Below, one piece after another: positions 8,768-16,081 of a stretch of DNA of 64,000 nucleotides. Every line of letters begins with the position of its first letter. Position 1 is the stretch's first letter. This DNA comes from Lelliottia jeotgali. GTDB lineage: Bacteria > Pseudomonadota > Gammaproteobacteria > Enterobacterales > Enterobacteriaceae. The stretch lies in assembly GCA_002271215.1 (NCBI GenBank), contig CP018628.1, forward strand, positions 2,542,001-2,606,000, given 5' to 3'. Made by a program: the position numbers and the translations under genes. The notes beneath the pieces were generated by a model. The model saw only the letters and a program-made list of their open reading frames with translations, ran no database searches and was not told the DNA's origin.

Positions 8768-9895
8768 TTACAAATAACCGGGCAGCGGTTTGCCGCCGAA
8801 AAAGACCGTACCGGCGTTGAGGTACGAGAGATCGCCCATAAAGGCGTGCTGAGTGATCACCATCGTGTCGCGCACAAAACGTTGCAGCGGGCTGGTCATG
8901 GTGACGCCGCCCATGCCGTTTAGCGCCAGAGCCTGACGCGCCACGTCAGCGGCGACGCGTGTCACGTGAGTGGAGGAAAGCCGCAGGGCGTTGATCTGCT
9001 CGCAGCTCGCCTCATTTCCCGCCAGCAGACACTGCCAGACGTCGTCGATGGCCTCATAAAACCAGGCGCGGGCGGAGCGCAGCTCGGCTTCGCAGCGGGC
9101 AATTTGCATTTGCGCCTGCTGGCGGTCCGCCAGACGTGGCGCGCCGGTCACCGACTGCTGACGATGGGCGATGGCGTAGATTTCATTGAGTGCCGCGCGA
9201 GCCACGCCGAGCGCCACCACGGAGAGCACTTGCGTCGCGAGCGACAGCACCGGATAGCGGTACAGCGGCCCTTCCAGATTCAGCGCCCCGCCGCGAATAA
9301 AGGTCCACTCGTGCGGGACAAAGGCGTCGTTGACCAGCAGATCGTGACTGCCGGTTCCGGCGAGGCCGACCGTGTCCCAGACCGGATCGATCTGCACGCT
9401 GGCGCGGGGCAATACCGCCATGCGCGGCAGTGCCTGTTCGCTATCCGGCAAAATCCCGACGCCGAGCACTGAAGCCCCCATGCTGCCGCTGGCAAAACTC
9501 CAGCGCCCACTGACGCGGTATCCGCCGTCTGCCTGAATGGCTTTCTGCGTCGGGAAGATGCCACCTGCAAAGACCACGTCTGGTCCGTCGCGATACAGCT
9601 CTTGCAGGGTGTCGGGCGGCAGCGCGCCGAGATAAAACGGGCTCATGCCGAAGCTCGCCACCCAGCCCGCAGAGCCGTCGGCGGTGGAGATTTGCTCGAT
9701 CAGTTCGCAAAACTGCGCCGGAGAGCATTCGTCGCCGCCGTACATTTTTGGCACCAGCGCACGGTAGACGCCCGCCTGCCGGAAACGGGCAATGATGTCG
9801 TCAGAAATATGACGCTGGTGTTCAAATTCATGGCTGCGAGCGGCGACATCACTCAGCAGCGGCACAAGTTCCTCGCGGACCTGGATAGCAGACAT
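8768..9895 (-). CDS. iacA: Acyl-CoA dehydrogenase-like IAA monooxygenase
   Basis: A 375-residue protein of the acyl-CoA dehydrogenase fold, of the branch used as flavin-dependent hydroxylases (HpaB/HsaA-like). It has STADGSAGWV in the N-terminal domain, an SGRWSFASG middle strand and a helical C-terminal domain ending NGMGGVTMTS. IacA carries out the first attack on IAA and would need reduced flavin from IacG. ATG 9895 has GGAGAACGCT upstream; a longer frame to 9961 lacks a ribosome site. It is separated from iacH by 98 bp, the largest gap in the operon. Confidence 0.92.
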   Translation of the reverse strand: MSAIQVREELVPLLSDVAARSHEFEHQRHISDDIIARFRQAGVYRALVPKMYGGDECSPAQFCELIEQISTADGSAGWVASFGMSPFYLGALPPDTLQELYRDGPDVVFAGGIFPTQKAIQADGGYRVSGRWSFASGSMGASVLGVGILPDSEQALPRMAVLPRASVQIDPVWDTVGLAGTGSHDLLVNDAFVPHEWTFIRGGALNLEGPLYRYPVLSLATQVLSVVALGVARAALNEIYAIAHRQQSVTGAPRLADRQQAQMQIARCEAELRSARAWFYEAIDDVWQCLLAGNEASCEQINALRLSSTHVTRVAADVARQALALNGMGGVTMTSPLQRFVRDTMVITQHAFMGDLSYLNAGTVFFGGKPLPGYL

Positions 9896-9978
9896 AGCGT
9901 TCTCCGAAATGGGTGATGCGGTGCCCGCAAGGCGAGCGCGTCCGCAATGAGTCGTACTCACTGAGTCTTCAGGAAATT

Positions 9979-10003
9979 AAAAAACCGGGAAATTTACGGT
10001 TTT
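9979..10003 (-). terminator. Weak hairpin at the iacH stop codon
   Basis: On the minus strand a 7-bp stem (AAAACCG/CGGTTTT) with a 9-nt loop spans the iacH stop codon and is followed by TTAATTT. Stem strength is low (3 GC pairs), so it would act as a partial terminator or RNA-processing site between iacH and iacA rather than a full stop. Confidence 0.4.
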
Positions 10004-11118
10004 CGTCGTCCGGTGAGCCATTCAACGGCCTGCACCAGCAGTCCGTCCTGGCCTTTCGCAGCCACCAGCTGGAGCGAGACCGGGCGTCCGTGTAGGTCGC
10101 CCACGGTCAGGGTAATGGCCGGATGACCGCTGAGATTGAACGGGCGAACCAGGCGCGTGAGATTCACCACGCTAAGAGGATCGGCGGCTTCCTCAAGCGT
10201 CGGCGGCAGCTCGGGCAGCGTCGCCAGCGCCAGTAGCGGGTTTTTTGCAAGCATGGCATCAACCTGCGCGGTGAAATGGATGCGTATTTGCTCGGCAGAA
10301 TCCAGCGCGTTGGCGCTGACATCCGCTCCAGCGCGGATACGCGAGGCAACGTCCGGCGAAACCTTGTTGCTCGCCAGCAGCGGGCTGAACGCCTGCCAGT
10401 TTTCATGGCTGATGAGGGTCAGCCCGGCGCGATGGGCATCATCCAGATTGGGGAGTTCGGCCTTTTGCGGTGCGATACCCTGCTGTTCAAGGAAACGGAG
10501 AAGTATCGCGTCAATCTCTGCGCTGGCAGCCGGGATGAACGACATCGCCGGTAGCGCGTTCAGCGGTTCGCCAACGGGGACACCGAGACGCGTCATCGCC
10601 TGGCGTAAAACGGCGGCGTCGCTCGCAAATATCCCGACGCAGTCGAGTGAGCTTTGCGCGGGCATCACGCCGTGTCGGCTAAGGACGCCGTAGCCGGGTT
10701 TGAATCCCAGAATGCCGCAGCAGGCCGCAGGCATTCTGACCGATCCGCCAGTGTCGGTGCCGAGGGAAAAATCGACTTCACCGGAGGCGACCACTGCGGC
10801 TGAACCGCTGGACGAGCCGCCCGGGATCAGTGCCGGATAGCGGGGATTCACCGGCGTGCCGCTCCAGGGATTGATTCCGGTGACGCCAAACGCCAGCTCA
10901 TGCAGCGTGGTTTTGCCCGTCAACTGGCAGTTTTGTGCCAGCAGCGCAGCGACGACGCTGGCGTGCTGTGGCGCGACGGGATTGTGCTCCAGCGCAGGAC
11001 AACCTGCGCGAGTTTGATGTCCGGCGATATCCAGAGTGTCTTTCACCGCGAATCGCAGGTCGCCCTTGCCGAGGACAAATTGCTCAACGTAACCATTGCT
11101 CTCATAAACTGGCTTCAT
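9994..11118 (-). CDS. iacH: Amidase-signature protein of IAA catabolism
   Basis: A 374-residue amidase-signature hydrolase. The triad is visible as Lys in FAVKD (about residue 26), Ser in GGSSSGSAA and the nucleophile Ser in DTGGSVRMPA. The C-terminal part is shorter than in full-length amidases. IacH is the first gene of the nine-gene iac transcript. Its substrate is presumably an amide or anilide formed on opening of the indole nitrogen ring; this is inferred. AAGG lies 8 bp before the ATG. Confidence 0.9.
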   Translation of the reverse strand: MKPVYESNGYVEQFVLGKGDLRFAVKDTLDIAGHQTRAGCPALEHNPVAPQHASVVAALLAQNCQLTGKTTLHELAFGVTGINPWSGTPVNPRYPALIPGGSSSGSAAVVASGEVDFSLGTDTGGSVRMPAACCGILGFKPGYGVLSRHGVMPAQSSLDCVGIFASDAAVLRQAMTRLGVPVGEPLNALPAMSFIPAASAEIDAILLRFLEQQGIAPQKAELPNLDDAHRAGLTLISHENWQAFSPLLASNKVSPDVASRIRAGADVSANALDSAEQIRIHFTAQVDAMLAKNPLLALATLPELPPTLEEAADPLSVVNLTRLVRPFNLSGHPAITLTVGDLHGRPVSLQLVAAKGQDGLLVQAVEWLTGRRKP

Positions 11119-11184
11119 GATTAATACCTTGACCAGAAAAAGTGAATCATATTCAGGCGGACAGTCAGTGCTGTCTTTTTGTCC

Positions 11185-11201
11185 TGACTAACGTTAGGTC
11201 A
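11185..11201. promoter_or_regulatory. Candidate IacR operator
   Basis: TGACTAACGTTAGGTCA contains a perfect 10-bp palindrome CTAACGTTAG (11188-11197) with near-symmetric TGA/TCA flanks. It lies 67 bp upstream of the iacH start. Palindromes of about 16-20 bp in a target promoter are the usual MarR-family operator. The site is seen directly; IacR binding is inferred. Confidence 0.6.
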
Positions 11202-11229
11202 ATCATGGAAGAATTAGATGAAAATTCAA
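11202..11229 (-). promoter_or_regulatory. Candidate iacH promoter
   Basis: On the minus strand TTGAAT (11229-11224) and CATGAT (11207-11202) are separated by 16 bp. They are followed at once by the palindrome at 11185-11201, which would then cover the transcription start. The -10 matches TATAAT at 4 of 6 positions. TTGACC at 11202-11197 is another -35 candidate but has a poor -10. Confidence 0.4.
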
Positions 11230-11345
11230 GTAATCTTTCACGTTAATTTTACGCTGACGCAACATTTTATTAACCTTTAACTCTGCAAGGTTACTGATTC
11301 AGGATGATGAAAAATAAGGCAAAATGACGGGAAACAGAAAGCCGC

Positions 11346-11369
11346 GTCGCTCTGAGCATTGAGAGCGAC
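11346..11369 (-). terminator. Stem-loop after iacR
   Basis: A perfect 8-bp inverted repeat (GTCGCTCT/AGAGCGAC, 8-nt loop) lies about 80 bp beyond the iacR stop and upstream of the iacH promoter. A mixed T-rich stretch follows on the minus strand. It may end iacR transcription so that iacH depends on its own promoter. The lack of a clean T run keeps confidence low. Confidence 0.4.
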
Positions 11370-11451
11370 ATAAGCTTTTTACTATTGAAATTACAGAGAG
11401 TTAGAGAGAAAGACTACGGAGTTCACAAATTTGTCATCGGATAATTTGACC

Positions 11452-11925
11452 TCACAGTTCGTTGAGGTTATCCAGCACTTTGGCGAGTGAAAGATTCATC
11501 TTGTCGACCTGTGACACACTCATCCCTTTGAAGCCTTTTTCGAACACTTTTTGGGTCAGAGCGTAAGCCTCTTCCACTTTTTTTCGACCGGCGTCGGTGA
11601 GCATCACTTCGGTGACGCGCGCATCCTGTTCGCTGCTGGCGGTGGTGACCAGACCGTCATCGCGCAGTCGCCCAACGATTTTGGTGATGGTCGGCATTTT
11701 GGCCATCGCGTATTCAGAAATTTGCGAAATACTGGCCTTGCCGTACTGGTGCGTGACCATCAAAACACGAAAGCGAGAGACGTCTAGCTGGGCTTTTTTT
11801 AGTGTAATTTCCATGATTTGCGTATAACGCGCATAGACATTCACGATCCAGTAAAACGGAAACTCTTCGCGATGAAAGCTGGGATCGTCAGGCGTGCCGT
11901 CCGGGGTATTTTTTGTTGTTGTCAT
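11452..11925 (-). CDS. iacR: MarR-family repressor of iac genes
   Basis: A 157-residue MarR protein. An N-terminal dimerisation helix (FYWIVNVYARYTQIME) is followed by the winged helix with recognition segment AKMPTITKIVGRL and the wing EQDARV containing the conserved Asp-x-Arg. In E. soli LF7 the orthologue represses the whole iac-mfs-pca-cat set, and IAA relieves repression. ATG 11925 has AAGGAAA upstream; an extra five codons to 11940 are possible but unsupported. It is transcribed in the same direction as iacH, about 330 bp upstream. Confidence 0.9.
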   Translation of the reverse strand: MTTTKNTPDGTPDDPSFHREEFPFYWIVNVYARYTQIMEITLKKAQLDVSRFRVLMVTHQYGKASISQISEYAMAKMPTITKIVGRLRDDGLVTTASSEQDARVTEVMLTDAGRKKVEEAYALTQKVFEKGFKGMSVSQVDKMNLSLAKVLDNLNEL

Positions 11926-12043
11926 GCGTTTCCTTACCAAAAAAAGCGTCAGATTGAACGATTATACCCTGCGAATCTGCGGCAGCTAAGCGTATCAGTG
12001 AGGCTGCTGAATCGTATAAGAGATCCCGATCGCATTATGATTC

Positions 12044-12080
12044 AAAAATGATAAGTGATTAACAATTACGTATCATTTTT
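12044..12080. promoter_or_regulatory. AT-rich inverted repeat upstream of iacR
   Basis: Perfect 10-bp arms AAAAATGATA and TATCATTTTT flank a 17-bp spacer. The element is about 120 bp upstream of iacR and 215 bp upstream of the divergent transporter gene. It lacks the GC stem of a terminator, so an operator is more likely. It is unlike the palindrome at the iacH promoter, suggesting a different regulator. Confidence 0.45.
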
Positions 12081-12115
12081 TACACATTGCATTGACGATT
12101 AGGGTGGCTATTTTC

Positions 12116-12243
12116 TATACCCTAAATAATTCGAGTTGCGGGAAGGCGGCAAGCGTGGGAATCCCCAGGAGCTTACTTAAGTAAGTGACTGGGGTGAGCA
12201 GGCGCAGCCAACGCACCTGCAACTTGAAGTATGACGGGTATAT
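12116..12243. repeat. ERIC element
   Basis: A 128-bp enterobacterial repetitive intergenic consensus. It holds the diagnostic central halves CCCCAGGAGCTTAC and AAGTAAGTGACTGGGGTGAG, and terminal TATACCC/GGGTATA inverted ends. It lies between divergent iacR and the ACS transporter, ending 51 bp before the latter's start codon, so its hairpin may be in that gene's 5' leader. Confidence 0.92.
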
Positions 12244-12294
12244 ACGTTAGCGGACCTGTACGACAATTCTAATAATCGCAATGTGGAGCATTTC

Positions 12295-13683
12295 ATGAAC
12301 GAACGTTCTTCTGTGGAGCAGACGCGCCCGCCGTCGTCTGCGCCCGACGCTCTGGACCCTCGCCAGCAGGCCGTGATCAAAAAGCTGTTTCGTCGGCTGA
12401 TCGTTTTTTTATTTATTCTGTTTGTCTTCTCCTACCTCGATCGCATTAACATTGGCTTTGCTGGCCTGACGATGGGCAAAGATCTGGGCCTGACCAGCAC
12501 CATGTTTGGCCTCGCCACCACCCTGTTCTACGTGATGTATGTCATTTGCGGCATTCCCAGCAATATCATGCTGAGTATCGTCGGCGCACGGCGCTGGATT
12601 GCAGTGCTGATGGTCATCTGGGGGATTGCCTCTACCGCCACCATGTTCGCCACCGGGCCGAACAGCCTGTACGTCCTGAGAATGCTGGTCGGGATTGCCG
12701 AAGCGGGCTTTTTACCGGGCCTGTTGCTGTATTTAACCTTCTGGTTCCCCGCACATTATCGTGCCCGCGCTAATGCCCTGTTTATGATTGCGATGCCCGT
12801 GACTATGGCGCTTGGCTCGCTGGCCTCCGGCTTTATCCTCAACATGGACGGCCTGCTGAATCTGAAGGGCTGGCAGTGGCTGTTCCTGCTGGAAGGCTTC
12901 CCGTCCGTGCTGTTGGGCCTGGTGGTCTGGTTCTGGCTGGATGACAGTCCGGCGAAGGCCAAATGGCTAACCGAGGACGACAAAGCCTGCCTGAATGAGA
13001 TGCTTGAGGCGGATAAAATCGCCGCCAGCAAAGTGCAAACCGCCGCGAATGTCGGGCTGATACCGCAGCGCAGCGTGGCGCGAGAGCTGTTCACGCCAAT
13101 AATTATTCTCTACACGGTGGCCTATTTCTGCCTGACCAACACCCTTAGCGCGCTCAGCGTCTGGACGCCGCTGATCCTGCGCAGCTTCAACGAGACCAGC
13201 AGCAACGTGACAATTGGTTTGCTGAGCGCCATCCCGCAGGTGTGTACGATTGTGGCAATGGTGTGGTGGAGTAAGCGTTCGGACCGACTGAACGAGCGCA
13301 AAATCCACACGCTGCTGCCGTATCTGTTCGCCGCCGCTGGCTGGATGTTGACCGCCTCCAGCACACATCCGCTGCTACAGTTCACCGGGATCGTGATGGC
13401 CTCGGCGGGCGCGTTTGCCGCGATGGTGATCTTCTGGACCACACCGGATCGCTTTATCTCCCTGCGCGCGCGCGCGGTCGGGATTGCGGTGATCAACGCC
13501 ACCGGGATGACCGGCGCGGCGCTGGGGCCGCTGCTGATGGGCTGGATGAAAGACGTCACCGGCAACTTCAACGCCGGGATCTTTATGGTGGCCGGGTTCC
13601 TGGTTCTGGGCGCGTTGATTATCGCCCTAATCCCGATGACCAAAACCGTGGCGCAGAAAGCTGCCGCTCCACTCTCGACTTGA
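12295..13683 (+). CDS. ACS-family MFS transporter
   Basis: A 462-residue, 12-helix transporter of the anion:cation symporter group (HpaX/TtuB/phthalate permease-like). Marks are YLDRINIGFA in helix 1, GIAEAGFLPG in helix 4 and YRARANALFM after helix 5. The group takes up organic anions such as tartrate, phthalate or hydroxyphenylacetate. ATG 12295 has GGAG 6 bp upstream; a GTG at 12283 is less likely. It is followed after 31 bp by a GlxA-type regulator and may form a unit with it. The substrate is unknown; an aromatic or sugar acid is possible. Confidence 0.85.
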   Translation: MNERSSVEQTRPPSSAPDALDPRQQAVIKKLFRRLIVFLFILFVFSYLDRINIGFAGLTMGKDLGLTSTMFGLATTLFYVMYVICGIPSNIMLSIVGARRWIAVLMVIWGIASTATMFATGPNSLYVLRMLVGIAEAGFLPGLLLYLTFWFPAHYRARANALFMIAMPVTMALGSLASGFILNMDGLLNLKGWQWLFLLEGFPSVLLGLVVWFWLDDSPAKAKWLTEDDKACLNEMLEADKIAASKVQTAANVGLIPQRSVARELFTPIIILYTVAYFCLTNTLSALSVWTPLILRSFNETSSNVTIGLLSAIPQVCTIVAMVWWSKRSDRLNERKIHTLLPYLFAAAGWMLTASSTHPLLQFTGIVMASAGAFAAMVIFWTTPDRFISLRARAVGIAVINATGMTGAALGPLLMGWMKDVTGNFNAGIFMVAGFLVLGALIIALIPMTKTVAQKAAAPLST

Positions 13684-13714
13684 CTTATTTTGTGATAAAG
13701 GTACTTTTCAGGAC

Positions 13715-14695
13715 ATGAAGAAAATCCTGATTATCGTCCCTGACGGCGGCATGTTGTTCGAAGCCGCCGGTATCGCAGACATTCTGATGCAGGCCAACCA
13801 GCTCCACACGGAAGGCCTCGCTCAGCCTCGCTATCGCATTATTATCGCCACCACCCAGCCGCATCAGGTGATACACGGTCAGTCCGGGTTAAACCTGCTG
13901 GCGGATTATCGCCTGCCGGAACTTGATCCGCGCGAGCCGCTCGACACCATCATTATCACCGGTCGCGGAATGAATGAACTGGAGAGCACTGCGGTAGTGG
14001 ACTGGCTGCATCTTGCCGCTCCTCACGCCCGACGCATCGCCTCGATTTGCGGCGGCGCAATGCTGCTGGCGCAAAGTGGTTTACTGGACGGTCGCCGCGC
14101 TACCACTCACTGGCGACTACTGGACACAATGCAAAAAACCTGGCCGAAGATCAAAGTCGAAGGCGGCCCGCTGTATATTCAGGACGGACACATCTGGACC
14201 TCCGGCGGCGTAAGCTCGGGATTTGATCTCACCCTGGCACTGGTCGAAGAAGATTACGGATTTACCCTCGCCCGCGACGTTGCTCAGGATCTGGTGATGT
14301 ACCTGCGCCGCCCCGGCGGTCAGCTGCAGTTCAGCCGCTACAACCTGCGCCAGTCCAGCAGTTCCGGCCCGGTTAGTGAATTGCAGGCCTGGATTCTGAA
14401 CAACATTACTGCCGATCTCTGCGTTGAGAAACTGGCTGAACAGGCGGCCATGAGCCCGCGCAATTTCACCCGCGTCTTTACCCGAGAAACCGGTGCTTCT
14501 CCTGCTCGCTATGTGATGGAAGCTCGCCTCGCTGCTGCCCGTCAGCTCCTTGAACAAACCAGCGAACCGCTGGAGCGCATCGCCGAGCAGAGTGGATTTG
14601 GCAGCAGCATCAATTTACGCCGCGTCTTTGAAAAACAGCTCCACCTCACTCCCGGCGAGTATCGCCAGCGCTTCCACTGCCGTAAAATGGCGTAA
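13715..14695 (+). CDS. GlxA/FtrA-type AraC regulator with DJ-1/PfpI domain
   Basis: A 326-residue protein. Residues about 3-175 form a GATase1/DJ-1-like ligand domain with the elbow Cys in SICGGAMLLA followed by RATTHW. Residues about 225-320 are an AraC helix-turn-helix pair (LAEQAAMSPRNFTRVF; IAEQSGFGSSINLRRVF). Such regulators sense small metabolites with the N-terminal domain and usually activate a neighbouring catabolic operon. It lies between the ACS transporter and the extra gap gene, all co-directional, so these are the likely targets. Confidence 0.88.
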   Translation: MKKILIIVPDGGMLFEAAGIADILMQANQLHTEGLAQPRYRIIIATTQPHQVIHGQSGLNLLADYRLPELDPREPLDTIIITGRGMNELESTAVVDWLHLAAPHARRIASICGGAMLLAQSGLLDGRRATTHWRLLDTMQKTWPKIKVEGGPLYIQDGHIWTSGGVSSGFDLTLALVEEDYGFTLARDVAQDLVMYLRRPGGQLQFSRYNLRQSSSSGPVSELQAWILNNITADLCVEKLAEQAAMSPRNFTRVFTRETGASPARYVMEARLAAARQLLEQTSEPLERIAEQSGFGSSINLRRVFEKQLHLTPGEYRQRFHCRKMA

Positions 14696-14774
14696 TGTGA
14701 TCCTTTTTTGTCATTTACGCCATTGCGCCTGAAGCCTACAGTTGATTCCAGAAAACATCGATAAGGAGTCAATC

Positions 14775-15785
14775 ATGGTTAAGATCGGTATTAATGGTTT
14801 CGGCAGAATTGGACGCAACTTCCTGCGCGCCGCGCTCGGTAATGCGGATATTCAGATTGTGGCAATTAACGATCTGACGGACAGCAAAACCCTCGCTCAC
14901 CTGCTGAAATACGATTCTCTGCTGGGCACACTCTCTGCGTCAGTTGAGGCGGGTGACCATTACTTGCAGGTCGATGGCAATCAGATTACGGTCTTCAGCG
15001 AACGTGACCCGGCAAACATTCCGTGGCGCAGTGTCGGGGTAGATATCGTGATTGAGGCGACCGGTTTCTTCACCGACCGTGAAAAAGCGGCGGTACATAT
15101 CGAGAAAGGTGGCGCAAAACGGGTCATCATTTCCGCACCGGGTAAAAACGACGATTTGACCGTGGTGATGGGCGTGAACGATGGACTGTACGATCCGGCT
15201 CAGCATTTTGTGGTCAGCAACGGCAGTTGTACCACCAACGGCCTCGCCCCGGCGGCGCAGGTACTGCATCAGCATTTCGGCATTGAACATGGTCTGATGA
15301 ATACCACCCACGCCTACACCAACAGCCAGGCGCTGCACGACCAGCCGGAAAAAGATCTGCGCGGCGCCCGTGCCGCTGCCCTGTCGATTGTCCCCTACTC
15401 CAGCGGCGCGGCGAAAGCGCTCGGGAAAGTGATCCCAGAGCTGGATGGGCGTCTGACCGGGTATTCCCTGCGCGTGCCGGTGCCCGTGGTGTCGATTGTC
15501 GATCTGACGGTGACGCTGAGCCGGGAAGTCACGGTTGAAGCGGTGAATAACGCGTTTCGTGAAGCTGCGTCTGCGGGGCCACTGAAAGGGATTCTGGGTT
15601 ACAGCGATGAGCCGCTGGTGTCGAGCGATTATCAGGGCGATCCGCGCTCATCCATTATCGACGGGCTTTCCACGCTGGTGATTGGCGGCAACATGGTGAA
15701 AATTCTGGCGTGGTATGACAACGAATGGGGCTTCTCGAATCGCCTGGTGGATTTGGCGGTGCTGATGGAGAGGAAAGGGTTGTAA
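14775..15785 (+). CDS. gap: Extra glyceraldehyde-3-phosphate dehydrogenase, single-cysteine form
   Basis: A 336-residue phosphorylating GAPDH. It has GINGFGRIGRN at the N-terminus, Asp after IN in AINDL (NAD preference), catalytic Cys152 in SCTTNG and His179 in THAYTN. It resembles the Bacillus-type enzymes (KTLAHLLKYDS; RGARAAA) more than E. coli GapA, so it is not the housekeeping gapA. The usual second active-site Cys (CTTNC) is Gly here, and Cys152 is the only cysteine in the protein. AAGGAG precedes ATG 14775. It lies 79 bp after the GlxA-type regulator. An accessory or stress-tolerant isozyme is inferred. Confidence 0.9.
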   Translation: MVKIGINGFGRIGRNFLRAALGNADIQIVAINDLTDSKTLAHLLKYDSLLGTLSASVEAGDHYLQVDGNQITVFSERDPANIPWRSVGVDIVIEATGFFTDREKAAVHIEKGGAKRVIISAPGKNDDLTVVMGVNDGLYDPAQHFVVSNGSCTTNGLAPAAQVLHQHFGIEHGLMNTTHAYTNSQALHDQPEKDLRGARAAALSIVPYSSGAAKALGKVIPELDGRLTGYSLRVPVPVVSIVDLTVTLSREVTVEAVNNAFREAASAGPLKGILGYSDEPLVSSDYQGDPRSSIIDGLSTLVIGGNMVKILAWYDNEWGFSNRLVDLAVLMERKGL

Positions 15786-15793
15786 GTAGAAAA

Positions 15794-16078
15794 GCCGGGT
15801 GGCGGCTACGCCTTACCCGGCCTACAAATACATCTCGCTCTGATGCCCGGAGCCAATCAAAATGTCGGCTGGCGGCTGCGCCTTACCCGGCCTACAAATA
15901 CGTCTCGCTCTGATGCCCGGAGCCAATCAAAATGTCGGGTGGCGGCTACGCCTTACCCGGCCTACAAATACATCTCGCTCTGATGCCCGGAGCCAATCAA
16001 AATGTCGGGTGGCGGCTACGCCTTACCCGGCCTACATGTTGCTTTCGTAGGCCCGGTAAGCGCAGCGCCACCGGGCAG
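15794..16078. repeat. REP/BIME array with 70-bp period
   Basis: Four REP palindromes (GCCGGGTGGCGGCTACGCC type) start at about 15794, 15864, 15934 and 16004. Each is joined by an almost identical spacer, giving an exact 70-bp period. A fifth REP in inverted orientation (about 16047-16078) closes the array. It fills the gap between two convergent genes and could stop transcription from both sides or bind DNA gyrase. Confidence 0.9.
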
Positions 16079-16081
16079 TTT

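Noticed and set aside
12177..12380. 67-codon minus-strand frame overlapping the ERIC element
   Set aside because: It is made of ERIC sequence and the antisense of the transporter start.
14775..15785. Housekeeping gapA
   Set aside because: Sequence differs widely from E. coli GapA and resembles Bacillus-type enzymes; the neighbours are not those of gapA.
15794..16078. Possible CRISPR array from the regular 70-bp spacing
   Set aside because: Spacers are nearly identical to each other, the repeats are REP palindromes, and there are no cas genes.
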